64,000 bases of DNA from Balanoglossus misakiensis (taxonomy: Eukaryota > Hemichordata): positions 8,122,001 to 8,186,000 of the forward strand of contig CM082590.2 of the NCBI GenBank assembly GCA_040954595.2. Reading direction: 5' to 3'. Positions 23,801-35,833 of the stretch are shown here, piece by piece. The notes beneath the pieces were generated by a model that was given only the letters and a program-made list of their open reading frames with translations, was not told where the DNA came from and searched no databases. The position numbers and the translations under genes are program-made. Each line of letters starts with the position of its first letter. Within the stretch, counting starts at the first letter, position 1.

Positions 23801-26800
23801 CACAGTTCTCTGAAGCCAAGACCCTTCTTGAGGACATCAACAAACAGCAGTGTATACATCGGAGCAATCGTTGGGCGTATCTCCTGAAGGCTGAGCTGAA
23901 GGAACTCACAGCCACGTACATGATGGCCTACGGGTACGCAACAACACTGGATGATGATACACCGCAAGAACTGATGTACGAATCGCTGCGACTGCGACAG
24001 GGTGTGGATAGACTGGGTCACGTCATAGACGGGACAAGCAAAGGTAAACATTGGGTATACCCTTTCACCAACATGGTTTGATCCAACTCTGTTGTTTTCT
24101 ATGGAGGTATTGGACCTCTATACAGGGAAATGGGGGTCAAAGAGTAAAGGTCCACTCCATGGAACAAGCAAAGGTAATCCCTTAACAAATCTATTGTTTC
24201 TTTCAGTCCAATGGGGCGTAGATGCCTGGTCTATCAGAGCAGTATTACTAAGAAGTTGCCACCAGGTCGGACGTCTCTACAACAAGCAATGTGCCGTCAG
24301 GGAAGCAAGGTGTTATTTGTCTGAGGGATTGGTGATAGCAAACAAACTGCAACTGCCAACAAGGTTAGTATTGTTATCGCAATCTTCTATCACGAGAGAG
24401 AAATATTCTAAAGGTCTTGACTTTTAAGAAGTTCCCAACTTAATGTGTATGAAATTTGATTGAGAGAATAAAATGTGGTCAAAGAAATTGCTGTATTTCT
24501 GGATTTTCTGAATGTTACTGTCCAACTCTGCTGAGTGAAGTTTGTTGATTACAAGTCCTGGAATCAGAATGTCTGTAAAGTTTTTCAACATTTGCAAAGT
24601 TTGATTGATTTCTATCAAATTGTGCTTCATCAAAAATTACAGTGGTAAACGTTGTTTCTCATTTTCCTGTGCCCTCTTCAACAGATGTGCCGAATTTCTG
24701 GTCGAGCTGTTCTCCCTGACTGTGCTGCGTGGAGTCAAACTAAAAGACTGTCAGAATTATCTTCAAAACGTCAAAGACATCATCACTGGCATCGAGGCGA
24801 AGAAAATGAAAACAGACTTAAAAGACGAAGAAGCAAGCCAGGAGGAAGATGATGATTTCATCATCAGTAAGCCGATTGATTTCTTGGATTACTTGTCCGA
24901 TCACGAGGATAATGCTGAGAAACATTCGCCCCTGTTGACGTCTGATAACGTTTCCTGGAGTCCGAACGTTGTTGATGATGTCGCCGTGAATAGGATCCAG
25001 CTTCAGATGGGCGTGGTGTATTTGGAGTACCTGGAAACGTATTGTCGTAGCGACGGAGGCGTGATCGAGAACCTGATTAGCGCCCTCAGCGACTTCAGGG
25101 ATGATGCTTGCGATGCGATGCGAAGTCAGGTTGACGGCGTCGCTAGGGAAGTGACGAAGGAACGCAAAAGGAAGATGGCGGGTTCAAAGAGCGAAAGCGC
25201 TCACCTGGACGTCGGCACGGAGATCGATTTCCTGTTGTGGGTCGCGCGACGCAGTCTGGCAGAGGGCGACACGGAAAGGGCGCGACGACGCCTGAAGGAC
25301 ACGGACGCGTTGTGGGATTACGGCGACGCGGCCTCCCAGGCGAAGATACTGTACCACAAGGCGCTCTTGCAGCTGGAGAGCGAAGGCTCTAAAAGTTGGT
25401 GTGACAAACAGTGGCTGCAGCACACAATGTTTGCCAACTCACGTGATGACGTGATCGCCAACTCGCGCGATGACATCATCGCTGACTTGAGCGTCCAACT
25501 CAACCAATGCCATCTCAGCCCTAGGCGTCATGCTGACCAGAATGATGAAACCACCCTGGTTACCATGACACAGAATTTGAAATTAAGCGTAAGCGACATC
25601 GAGAAGTTAGAGAACATCGAGAAATGCTTCAGCGTGAAGAAAGGGAGACGAACAAAAAAGATGCGTCCTGTTGATGAGGAAGAATCTATGGATGTTGCTG
25701 ATTGCCATAGCAACGATGATGGGAAGACAAGCTCAAGGAGATCTAAAGTGTCCACGTCCAGGAGAACTAGAGACACAAGTCATGGGAAGAAGGAGAATCC
25801 ATCTGGAAGTATGAGCTCTAGATCACGGATAAGGACCGCTGATCACGGAAAAGCATCTCATGTGATTGAAAGTGAAGATGATGGAGGAGGGTTGTCTGGA
25901 ATCGGGATAATTTCCAGTAAACCTGAAAATGAGGTATCTGACGGTGAAACGGAAGGAAGGAAAAGAGCTGGGAAAAGTGCTGGAAGGACTAGAGCTAAAG
26001 GTGATCCCGGTGTCAAATCCAGCCGCGGGAGACACAAGAAACGTGATTCCGATGATGTTTTCAGTGCAGACGTAGTCACAGAAGTCAGAGAGGGTGGTGT
26101 TGATTATGTCGAGCAGGGAATCAAGGCGGCAGAGTTGAGTAACGGAAAGATTTCCAAGAGGAATGAAGTGACAGGGACTGGCGGGAAGCCGCGGAGTAGA
26201 GGCCGGAAGGCACTAGGAGACGTAACCCGGAATGGAAGGAAAGACGTCGCTGACGATCTTGTGAAGGACACAGACGGTGAGTGTGGCGACAGCGACGAGA
26301 ACATCGTCATCAAGCGAGCGCCTCGGAGCAGACGGAACGCGACAGGGGGCGCCGGTAAAAGCACAATCAAGACAAGGCAGAGCAGGAGAGTGCGAGCTGA
26401 TGCCAGTGAAATCGAAAAAGTCAGATTCATCGACGAGTTTGACGGCGATGTGGATTTTAACGGCGACGTTGAATGTTTGGAGATTAGCAGTGATTCTGCA
26501 GAGGAAGATAGAAGTCCAGTTGTTGAGTGCAAGTACCAGCCTTGTACGTCGTCCTTCAGTCCATTACCGACAGATCACAACGACAGACTGGAGGAGCCTT
26601 TGACCAAAGACAACAGTCTTCCACTCAAAATTCCTGATGACATCATAGATGGCGAGTTTGAGAACAGAGACATGGTTTGCGACATTGAGGTTCCCAGAAG
26701 CAAAGACAGCGACTCGGAGAGTGAGGACTGTGTCTTTCGACCCAGACGTAAGACCAAGACAACGGGTATCAGCAGAAAAGGCAAGAAGCAGACAGTGAAA

Positions 26801-29800
26801 TCAGGTACGTGTTAACTTCATATATAGAATATGTTCATACTGTATAAACAAATTCTCTGTGAAATTGTACATGTACATGTATCTGATTAACATGTGAATT
26901 ACAAGCCATAACTGATGACAAAATAAAAATATTAAGAGTCTGTTGTTTTGAAATCTCACCTACGTACTTAATATTAGTTGTCATTTTGTGAATTATACTA
27001 ATTTTTAATGTATCATCTGTTTGTGAGAAATATTGGAAAAAGTATAAAAATCAACTTATTTTTCTTTCAGAAACTGACATGAATGACATTATCGACATGT
27101 TGAAAACAGCCTATGATCTCTGCCAGTCTTTTCCTCACACATTGCTGTATTTGGACATCTGTCAGTTACTGACGTGTTGCTATGGCAATAAAAACACATC
27201 CAGCCCCACAGCACATTATCTGCACGAGTCCCTTGCTGTTACTCTACGACACCAGAAGATTTCAACCATTTACAAGAAAATGAGGTAAGAAACTTGGCTC
27301 CAAGTCTGGTCAATTTACTAGTACATGTATAATCATGTTGATATGTTTGACAGTGATCGCGATGTACACATATACATGACTTGTTGACAAACAGAAAATA
27401 GTTTGTGACTTACCACTAAACAGCCAGAGTCTTGGAATAAAGGTGGGTCCACTTTAACAAACACAATGATTGTTTCCTCATTTCAGAAAACTAAGGAAAG
27501 AGAATAAAATGGAAGACTTAAGAAGACTGCAGCAGGAAAGACAAGTGTTTGTTTTCAGTGGTGAGAAAGATATCGTCAAGGAAACACAGCAAAAACTACC
27601 TCAAGGTAATGCGATAATCAGCCTAAACTACTTTGGTAAAGGAATTATTAATCTGATTACAATCTGATGAAGAGATGGGTGGGTCTTTTCTCTTGATTTG
27701 TATTGTCTATCTGGGCTGGGAGAGTTTTGTTTGTGTTTGTATATTCAGTTTTGTTTGTGTTTGTACATTCAGTTTTGTTTGTGTTTGTATATCTGGGCTA
27801 TGGCTAGTATGAGGTTTCTTGATTGAGTTTTGTTTGTGTTTGTATATCTGGGCTATGACTAGTATGAGGTTTCCTGAGTCAGTTTTGTTTGTGTTTGTCC
27901 CCAGGTTGGAGTGTGTGCACCGTATCCATTGTCAACACTGGTAAACATCAACACATGGTGATCAGCCGACTACAGTCGCAGAGTGAATCCATTGTCATCA
28001 AGATACCAAACCAACAGGTATTAAAAACCAGCACATATATATTTTTTCCTTTTTTTTTTGTATGATCTTGAATGTCATTTTTACTCTGATAAGCTAAATT
28101 GTTTCATTTAGCTAACAATTGGCTAACCCAATGTCAGTACTTAAGAAAATAACACTTTATATACTGTTTGTTTTTGTCTACAGAGGCGGAGTAGGAGTTT
28201 TGAACAAATAGCTGATGACTTCACGTCTATTGAGGTGGAGAGTAAACGCAGTGTCAAAGAAAAAAACAAGAAAATCTGGTGGCAGACAAGGCAGGATTTG
28301 GACAACCAACTCAGGGTAAGGAAATAAAGGTCATCATGATAGATATTAGAATTCCTGAAAAAGTTTAGGAACGTCCAGAAATATACAAATGATATCATAC
28401 TTAAGGTCACCAGGGGTCAGGATGCAAAAGATGATAGACATATTAATCACATATGCAAGTTTAGCACACTTACTGTTGATAGTTAAGGTTGACTTGGTGG
28501 CCATGCCAGTCACACATCATTGATGCAAATCACCGTTTATCATCCGTTGCCATGGTTAGGTGCTACTGGACGAACTGGAGAACTCAGTCCTCGGCTTCTG
28601 GAAAGTCCTGTTGCTAGGCAACCTCCAGGATGACAAAATCTGTCAAGATATCAAGAGAAACGTATCGCAGTTACAGAGACAGCTCGTCAAGCAGAATATG
28701 AGTTCAATGCACAAACAACTACTCCAGGTAATCAACAAGTCACAGTAATATTAACCCTCTCACCAGAATGGTTTGCCCAATCCCATTGCTTTCAATGGCA
28801 AAGGTGGACCTCTATACTTAGAAATGGGGGTGAAAAGGTTATCATCACAACATTTTGCCTTAATGTTTTAGACGGTCATTCAGTTTTATGGTGTTAACAC
28901 ACTCCTGGAAATTTCAACCAATAGTGGAAAAATCTTCTTACAGTATAAGAGGGTAATATTATACGTATATTGACTGGCTATGAGGGTGACAACATATGTT
29001 TGTATGAGACTAAGAAGGCAATATATTCATACATGTATTTGACTTTTTACAGTCGCTACTTGAAGGTCATAGTTGGTTATCAGAGCATCAAGTACAACAA
29101 GGATTATCATCTGTGACAGGATGGGACATCAACTCGTCTGAATTCAAGACATTCTACACAGAATACCAAAGCCTTGCTAAAAAGATGGAAGACAAACACA
29201 AACTGAAATCCACACAGAGATGTCCTGTGATTCTTATCCTAGATAAGGTAGGGTAATTATTAAATAATAACACATGATAGCGAGGGCAATATCACGATTT
29301 GAAGCCTACACGAGGGATGGTGATCTCTGACCATAATATTGATGATCATCAGTCAACATCATTGACTAAACAGTGGCGGGATAGTTTCATTATAGCCCTG
29401 AAACATGAGATACTGATGTTTATATTAACTTTGACAGAGGGAGATGGATTCACTATAGCCCCGGAGACAGGGAGATATTAACATCAATGACCTAGACAGA
29501 GGAATGTTACATCATAGGTTCTAACAGATGCATTCTACGTTTTCTTCTTACAGAACGTACAGAAATTACCATGGGAGAGCATGCCAATGTTACGACACAA
29601 CAGTGTGTCCAGAATGCCATCGCTCCGATTTGTACTGTCCCATTTACAACAGAGAGAATATACAGATTGTGTTTTAAATCATGGTGTGAATCCTAAGAAG
29701 ACATCCTATGTGATTAACCCCAGTAATGACTTGGCAAATACACAGACTATGTTCCTTAACTGGTTTAACAAGTAAGTAACAATACACAGTCAACCATGAT

Positions 29801-31703
29801 TACATTATCTGAGTCATCTATGTGAGATATAACATCACTCTCATCTGGACGTAAAAGTCTGATGAATGTACATGTAGTTATGTTTCCATTACAGGGACAA
29901 AGTCTCTCTCTCTCGCTGCCCTTTTTCCATTAATTATGTTTGATACAAGACACTGTTTATGTTAATATGTAGTGAATTAACGTTCGACCACACACAACTT
30001 CCATCCCGTTTGTAGGATACGAGAGTAAAAACTTGCCCAAAATGAATAAATGGCTGAGACCGATTATTCATTTTGGCAAGTTTTTCACTCTAGTCTCTAC
30101 AAGTGGGACGGAAGGTGTGTGTGGTTATTCACTATATAATCCACATGTACATTATATTAACATAAACGGTGTCTTGTATCAAACATAATTAATGGAACAA
30201 GGGCAGCGAGAGAGAGACTTTGTCCCTTTCAGTTTGAAGACACATCAGTGTTTAATCAAGACATTTTTGTTATTTTCCAGAGAGCTCGCTTGGACGGGTG
30301 TGGCTGGCAGAGTTCCTACAACTGAGGAATACAAATCAGCTTTGTTGGATCAAGATTTATTTATGTAAGTGTAATTATCTCTGTTTTAGTGAATGTACTC
30401 ATCAATGCCAATCCCATGGTTGGACTTTATATGCTTTGGAGTGGGGGTGTAAGATGGTATACATAGCAGCGATACTACAAAAACGCCTAGATATATGATT
30501 TTGCCTTTTGCTTGTTCCATGGAATAAATAACAGGAATCTACTCCTTAGACAGTCACTGTCAAATAGACAAAATTATTTCAGAGTGTGTTACAAATACCT
30601 TCACAAATTAAACGCTTAGTGGAACTTTGCCTGAGCCAAAAGTGTTAATCCTCTTGAAATAATTATGGTCCCCCTTTAATTAAATTACTGGTACTTTCAA
30701 TGCCATGGTTGGACTTATAAATTCTGTATATCAGGGGTGTATGACTTGAGGATATACTTGTTGCGATGTACCCTCTTATTATTCTGAATATCTCATTCTC
30801 ACACAATCTACCCATATTGTTTTGCAGTTACTGTGGCCATGGGACGGGTCGTCAGTATTTACATGGCGATGACATACAACAGTTGGAATGCAAGGCAGTC
30901 TCGTTACTAATGGGATGTAGCAGTGGGAAACTGCAAGTCACCGGAAATCTGGAATCGACCGGAATGGTCCTTTATTATCTGCTATCCGGATGGTAAGTGG
31001 TTTTGTCTGAAGATGTCTTAGTCCCGGATTTGTTTTGTTTTGTTTCAAGAAATACAGTTACTATTATTTTACATATGCCTATATATTGTCAAGAGGATGT
31101 GTCTAAATCTTCAAATGATCATATAGGGATGTACTTTTATGTGTGGTCACCCACTGAAAATCTGTGATTGGCTAGATCTCAACTCTCCATGGTAATTATG
31201 GTTAATCTGCATACAAGACCTTTAAAATGGAGGATTCAACTTGTTTGATTTTATGAACAAAGCTCAGAATGAAACCTTACACTTAAATGTCAAACTCATC
31301 CCTCAATTATCGCCATTTTACCCCTGTTTCCATGTATAGAGGTCCAACTCTACCATGGATAACATATGGATTTGGACCAAACCATAGTGGTAAACGGGTA
31401 AAAAGACCACAGCTGTCAGTGTAGTTGATCGGATAGACTTAACACTAACAAAAATACTTCTTATTCTCTCCATCTTCTTTCAGTCCGTGCGTCGTTGGTG
31501 CGCTGTGGGACGTCACTGATCGAGACACCGACCGATACCTGGAAGCTTTGTTGAAATCCTGGTTGCATAGCGACCCGCCATCGCGTGATTTACTGCAGCA
31601 TGTGAGTCGCAGCAGGGATGTGTGCAAGTTGCAGTATCTGATTGGAGCTGCGTTGGTGGTGTATGGGCTGCCTGTTGATATCGCGCCTTCAGATGGGAAA
31701 TGA
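17872..31703 (+). CDS. ESPL1: Separase (separin), cohesin-cleaving cysteine protease
   Basis: This CD-clan protease opens cohesin rings at anaphase by cutting the kleisin subunit. It is held in check by securin and CDK1-cyclin B. Coding exons: 17872-17943, 18570-19875, 20257-20378, 20726-20919, 21238-21330, 21597-21740, 22080-22206, 22730-22930, 23200-23451, 23806-24043, 24207-24363, 24685-26804, 27071-27284, 27487-27605, 27905-28017, 28184-28315, 28560-28727, 29053-29247, 29554-29771, 30281-30364, 30828-30992, 31484-31703. Phases agree throughout, giving 2217 residues (human 2120). The N-terminal ~1270 residues are helical (TPR/HEAT-like). Residues ~1280-1675 (exon 12) are charged and disordered. 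The C-terminal domain holds YCGHG (H2094) and MGCSS (C2120), 26 apart as in human, then ALWDVTDRDTDRY and YLIGAA. EIEKVR (1544-1549) fits a separase-type ExxR autocleavage site. The weakest boundary is the exon 3 acceptor. Confidence 0.95.
18423..18535. repeat. (TCA)n microsatellite in separase intron 1
   Basis: ATC/TCA trinucleotide runs are interrupted by CACAACCATCATTGACAGTG, the reverse complement of the block that interrupts the COPZ intron array. On the separase transcript it again reads (TCA)n. Confidence 0.95.
21357..21455. mobile_element. ~92-bp TTAA-CCCTTTCACC MITE (family A), diverged copy
   Basis: Family A elements have inverted ends (TTAACCCTTTCACC ... GGTGAAAGGGTTAA) flanked by TTAA. 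Inside are two conserved blocks, CCATGGTTTGGTCCAAA and TTGGACCTCTATA, around ATTGTTTTCTATGG. This copy, in separase intron 5, is inverted and worn at both ends. Confidence 0.6.
21761..21853. mobile_element. Family A MITE, separase intron 6
   Basis: Begins TCAACCCTTTCATCACCCCC and ends near GGTGAAGGGGTTT, with the inner AGGTCCAAGCTTACCATAGA block. Diverged ends. Confidence 0.6.
22300..22385. mobile_element. Family A MITE fragment, separase intron 7
   Basis: The left end reads AAACCCTTTTACCCCCAG. The right end is replaced by a long G run. Confidence 0.5.
22464..22706 (+). repeat. 121-bp tandem duplication in separase intron 7
   Basis: Two copies (22464-22584, 22585-22706) start ATCCAAGTTACTAGTA and end CAGCG[C/T]TGATGACTCAGAA. 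They differ at scattered positions. The second ends about 24 bp before exon 8. Confidence 0.8.
22977..23068. mobile_element. Family A MITE, separase intron 8
   Basis: Reads from AAACCCTTTCACACCCCC to GGTGAAAGGGG in the inverted orientation relative to most downstream copies. Confidence 0.6.
24056..24150. mobile_element. Family A MITE, separase intron 10
   Basis: Left end TACCCTTTCACCAACATGG, right end GGGGGTCAAAGAGTAAAGG. A second GGAACAAGCAAAGGTAA at about 24160 repeats the exon 10 donor context (about 24032), leaving a decoy splice donor just downstream. Confidence 0.6.
27711..27900 (+). repeat. TTTTGTTTGTGTTTGTA minisatellite in separase intron 14
   Basis: The 18-mer GTTTTGTTTGTGTTTGTA recurs at irregular spacing, and two longer ~55-bp units share TATCTGGGCTATG and CTAGTATGAGGTTT. 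The array ends directly at the exon 15 acceptor. Confidence 0.75.
28751..28841. mobile_element. Family A MITE, separase intron 17
   Basis: Begins TTAACCCTCTCACCAGAATGG and ends GGGGGTGAAAAGGTTA, just downstream of exon 17. Confidence 0.65.
29889..30230. mobile_element. AGGGACAAAG palindromic MITE, copy 2
   Basis: Lies in separase intron 19, ending 50 bp before exon 20. Both ends are well kept (ACAGGGACAAAGTCTCTCTC and GAGAGAGACTTTGTCCCTTT). Confidence 0.75.
31317..31402. mobile_element. Family A MITE, separase intron 21
   Basis: Inverted orientation with worn ends; the inner AGAGGTCCAACTCTACCATG and GGATTTGGACCAAACCATAG blocks are clear. Confidence 0.55.
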
Positions 31704-32428
31704 GTCTGCTGTGGTTGACATATGAATACAACAGATGGATAGGACAAGGACATGCTCTTACAGAGACTGCCTGTCAATATGGAACTGTCAGATAGGAATT
31801 GAGTCTGCTACGAGGGACGGCTGACATAAATACAACAGATGGATATAGCGGGAGCCACAATCACTGAATCAAACTGCACCTTGTAGTTACTGTTTTGAGT
31901 CAACAGGGAATCATTGAACAAAACTGCAACATGATTACGTCATGTGTGCCCAAGGTGCTTTTTCTTCAGTGATAAGGCTTGACTTGTACAGTGAAACCTG
32001 TCTAAACCGAACACTATGAAACACTGGGATTGGACTGAACCACTGTGGTGAAAGGGTTAAAACGAACTGAATCAATGACAATCACTGCCGGAACCTGTGC
32101 AGTCAAGTGTACAGAAACAGTATTCACAACTTTTTTACCTCAGTCATTTCGATTTCAATTATTTATGGATTTCAAAAGCCTTCCTCGTGGTCATGTACTT
32201 TTATTTACACAAAATATTTTCGGGATTTTCAAAGTTTTGACAAACACTGCCAAGGTTTCATAGTTCAGTGTTTCTTTCAATTGAGAACAGTTTTGAGCAA
32301 AAATTCAACTTTGTCATATTTTTCTGAGTAAATTTTTAGACCCAGTGATCTGAACTCTTGTGGGACAATGAACTTTTTCTAGAGGAATATATGTCTCATG
32401 TAGTGTCAATTCAAATAAACAGGATCCC

Positions 32429-32522
32429 TTAACCCTTTCACCCCCAGTTCCCTCTTTTGAGGTCCAACCTTACCATGGAAAACAATTGGTTTGGACTGAA
32501 CCATGGTGGTGAAAGGGTTAAA
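32429..32522. mobile_element. Family A MITE, separase 3' UTR
   Basis: Intact copy with TTAA at both ends: TTAACCCTTTCACCCCCAG to GGTGGTGAAAGGGTTAA. It would be part of the separase mRNA if the poly(A) signal at 32695 is used. A fragment of the same right end is at 32041-32060. Confidence 0.75.
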
Positions 32523-32694
32523 GCTCCATTAGCTCTCGCTATGTTTCAAACAACAAAATTTACATTTTTTTCACAAATTTCACCTCACTCCACACAGCTG
32601 TAATTTATCAATCCAATTTATTCCAATCTCTGCAGTAGTGTCAATTGTATTTGTTTATACATACATAATGTTGTTTGCCTTTGTTTACAACTGA

Positions 32695-32722
32695 AATAAA
32701 CAATTTCTGAAGAATTTTTATT
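32695..32722. terminator. Facing poly(A) signals of separase and TRIM
   Basis: AATAAA at 32695-32700 (plus) lies about 1 kb after the separase stop. AATAAA on the minus strand (TTTATT 32717-32722) lies about 890 bp after the TRIM stop. The two signals are 16 bp apart, so the convergent transcripts would overlap by tens of bases. Usage is inferred. Confidence 0.5.
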
Positions 32723-33613
32723 CTTGTGTGGCTGTCAAATTCTCTTTCATGAAAAGAATATGAAGATATTAAAAGTTATATTAAAAGTTGCATGTCAAAT
32801 ATTGAAATTCACACAAGATTCTACAGTTCTACTGTCATTCTCTGGAATTAAAACAATTATTTTTAATTAAATATACATCATCCTTGCAAAAAGTCCTTTC
32901 AAATTATGTAAACTCATTAAAAAAAATCAGAAAACTTAGCCAGTGTCTGGGATCGAGAAAACCTTAGAAAACAATTAGAAGTTCATTTTCAAAAACAGAA
33001 TAACTTCTGAAAATCAAAACCAATTACAATTTAACACACAGCTGTATAAAATACAAATGTCTATTCTGCTATCAACAACAAACCAAGTTATAAACAATGA
33101 AAGGACAGAATCTCTTTTTATGAATTTTTTTTTTGATATATTTTTTTGTCTGAAAACTTTTTATGATTATTATATTCCATACACCAGAACACACTAAACA
33201 GTTGAAAGTAATAGTCTCACACGATAAAACACATGAATTCACAATTTTTGGACAAAAATAGAAATTCCATCATGGAGGAATTCACTTGTCCGTATCTAGG
33301 GAGTGAGTTGAACAGCAACAACTCAGCATTCATTTTGAAAGATATGAATTGGATCGACTAATCTAAATCAGTCATTATTTTTACGCAAACTATGATTGGT
33401 GGTTAATGCACTACATTCAATTTCAAGTTGTGGATAATTTTACCCACAATGCTAAAGTCTGGTTTGACCAAAAATGTTTCAGGATTTGTGAAATAACTCA
33501 CAAACTCTGTGAGTTACACAAACATGGGTAGTCAGTCACTCATCACAAAGAATTCTCATCCAAAGTTGGTAATATTTGGAATATAGTCTGCTTCATCTTG
33601 TGATGTTTTAGTG

Positions 33614-35833
33614 TCACTGTACAAACACTTTGATGCAGTGGTTGTCCCTATCAGCTACAACCACCCTGCAAGGTTCATCATCTGTCAGTGCCAGACCAAT
33701 GGGGTGGTTCAGCTTATCCCCATCACTGTCAATACGACAAACAAACTTACCACCACTCTCAAACTTCAGTATGCTGTGACCAGAAATGGTACCAGTACTA
33801 ACATACACATATTTATCATTCTCAATGATTATTCCCCTGGGGTAACTGCCCTGACCATCCCCACTCTGGCAATCAAAGGAATACAAATACTGGTCATCTG
33901 AATTGAACACCTGGATACACTTGTTCCAGTAATCTGCAACAAACACCATCCCACTTCTTCCCACTACTATTCCCCAGGGCCAATCAAATTTCCCCTGACC
34001 TTTACCTTCTGACCCAAATGACCTTATATACGTGCCAAGTTGTGTATAAATCCTGACACATTGCCCACCCGCGTCTGTCACATAGACATTACCATTGACA
34101 GGGCTGATAGATATCCCCCATGGATCCTTCAGCCCCTGTCCAAAGCATCTGATGACACGTCCATTCTCATCACTGACAACTACTTCATTATTCTGGTCAT
34201 CTAAACTATAGTGTGTATTATCACTTGATATAGTTATGTCACACGGCCTGAAATGTTCGTTAAATTGTGTAAATTCCAAGATTTTCTTCACTCTGCCCGA
34301 TCTGGTGGTTATTTGTAGTCTGTTATTGTCTGTATCAGCAGTGACAATGTCTTTGTCTTTGTTTATGGCCACACTCAAGGGATTGTTGAACTGTCCCTCA
34401 GCACTTCCTCTACTGCCAATGGTTTGAACCAATCTTTTGATGACAGGTATGGTGACAGGAGAGCCTGGTATTGCTTGATCTTCTATTGTCATGGCAACTT
34501 GATACTTCCCATCCATTTGTCCATTCACTGTCACTCTGTGTGTACCATCTCTGTTATCTGATACTTTGATGTCTTCCCATGATGCATCTGGTTTTCTTAA
34601 CTTGGCTTTCACTGGTTGTTTTGGGACGACTTGCTTTCCTGTGGAATCTCTGGTTGTGATCAGCAGGTGTGCAGAGTCACCTTTCAGAAGTTGTTTTGGA
34701 ATGTTTTCAACTGTACACTTTGAGATACAGACATCAAGAGGAGTAATAATCTCTCCCAGAATTCCTCGCTCATTAAATGCACCACTTTGTTTCAACTCTA
34801 TATGTTGCACTTGGAGCTGTTGTTTTGTTTCCATGGCAATAAGTTGATTGATGCGATGTTCTGCATCAGCCTTGGTTGAGAGAAGTTGAGCAGCATTCCC
34901 ATGATGCATCAATGTTTCAATATAACTGCATGTACTCTTAATGTTACCATGTTTTAATTCCAACTCATCAATGTCCACAGCTGATGTTTTTATTTTCAGT
35001 TTGTAATTTTCATTCAGCTCATCTACCAGTCTCTGCTCTTCTCTCTTTACTTTGTTGATGATTTCTTCTGCTTTCATTCTCACCTTCCTTTCTTCTTTCT
35101 TATGCTTCTCTGTAAGATCGCTGTGTACCTGCTTGGCTAGGCTTTTGTTCTTTTCAGTTTCCTGTTCTTTCACTTTCAGTTTGTCACCCATGACTTTCAA
35201 GTCTCTCAGATACTCATCTGCTGCATCTTTCAGATACCTATGGTTGTGTTGTGGTATTCTGTGTTCAATGATTGTACAGTCTGTACAGATGGGCACCTGA
35301 CAGGTGTCACAGTAGAATTTGATTTCATTCTTGGTGTGGACACTGCAATATTCTACTGCTTGCAATGATACAGGACTGGTTGACTTTGCTGTTTCATATT
35401 CTTCAATGGTTAGAACTCTGTGTGTCTTTGTGAGTGGTAGATTTCTATGGACCTTAACACAGCTTTTACACAGATAATTTTGGCACTGATCTACACACCT
35501 GTGAGTGGCTATATTCTCTTGGCAACCTTCACACTTGATCTCGGCTCTCTGAGCGGATTCCTGTCGTTGGTTGTACAGTTCTATCAAATTTGAAATGAAG
35601 AAGTTGGTCTTGATTCCTGGAACTCCACTACCAGGAAGTTGATATTGCCGTCGACATTCTGGACAGGTTAGAGATCCTGTCTTTTCAACCAATGTGACCA
35701 AACACGGCTCACAGTATGTATGCAGACATGGTAGAGTTTTCGGAGTTTTAAACAACTCCAGACAGATGGTACAACACAGGAAATCCTCGCCCACTTCTTT
35801 CAGAAATTTACCTTCAGTGCCTGCAGTCGCCAT
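33614..35833 (-). CDS. TRIM-NHL protein, TRIM2/TRIM3-like E3 ubiquitin ligase
   Basis: A single uninterrupted 739-residue frame with the full TRIM-NHL layout. The RING finger (residues 21-60) reads C-X2-C-X11-C-X-H-X2-C-X2-C...C-P-E-C. Two B-boxes follow (about 98-150, from CEGCQENIATHRC; about 160-208, from VEYCSVHTKNEIKFYC, with CDTC and CTDC pairs). A charged coiled coil spans about 210-340, a filamin-type Ig domain about 365-470 (VTVNGQMDGKYQVAMTIED, then PGSPVTIPV), and NHL repeats about 475-739 (GSAEGQFNNPLSVAINKDKD, KFDWPWGIVVGRSGMVFVAD). Such proteins are cytosolic ubiquitin ligases whose NHL propeller binds RNA or protein. The intronless state suggests a retrocopy or an expanded family. 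A possible acceptor (CGTACAG before the ATG) allows an upstream 5' UTR exon. The exact paralogue cannot be assigned. Confidence 0.9.
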   Translation of the reverse strand: MATAGTEGKFLKEVGEDFLCCTICLELFKTPKTLPCLHTYCEPCLVTLVEKTGSLTCPECRRQYQLPGSGVPGIKTNFFISNLIELYNQRQESAQRAEIKCEGCQENIATHRCVDQCQNYLCKSCVKVHRNLPLTKTHRVLTIEEYETAKSTSPVSLQAVEYCSVHTKNEIKFYCDTCQVPICTDCTIIEHRIPQHNHRYLKDAADEYLRDLKVMGDKLKVKEQETEKNKSLAKQVHSDLTEKHKKEERKVRMKAEEIINKVKREEQRLVDELNENYKLKIKTSAVDIDELELKHGNIKSTCSYIETLMHHGNAAQLLSTKADAEHRINQLIAMETKQQLQVQHIELKQSGAFNERGILGEIITPLDVCISKCTVENIPKQLLKGDSAHLLITTRDSTGKQVVPKQPVKAKLRKPDASWEDIKVSDNRDGTHRVTVNGQMDGKYQVAMTIEDQAIPGSPVTIPVIKRLVQTIGSRGSAEGQFNNPLSVAINKDKDIVTADTDNNRLQITTRSGRVKKILEFTQFNEHFRPCDITISSDNTHYSLDDQNNEVVVSDENGRVIRCFGQGLKDPWGISISPVNGNVYVTDAGGQCVRIYTQLGTYIRSFGSEGKGQGKFDWPWGIVVGRSGMVFVADYWNKCIQVFNSDDQYLYSFDCQSGDGQGSYPRGIIIENDKYVYVSTGTISGHSILKFESGGKFVCRIDSDGDKLNHPIGLALTDDEPCRVVVADRDNHCIKVFVQ

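Noticed and set aside
26104-26532. 142-codon minus-strand frame
   Set aside because: Antisense shadow of the low-complexity separase exon 12.
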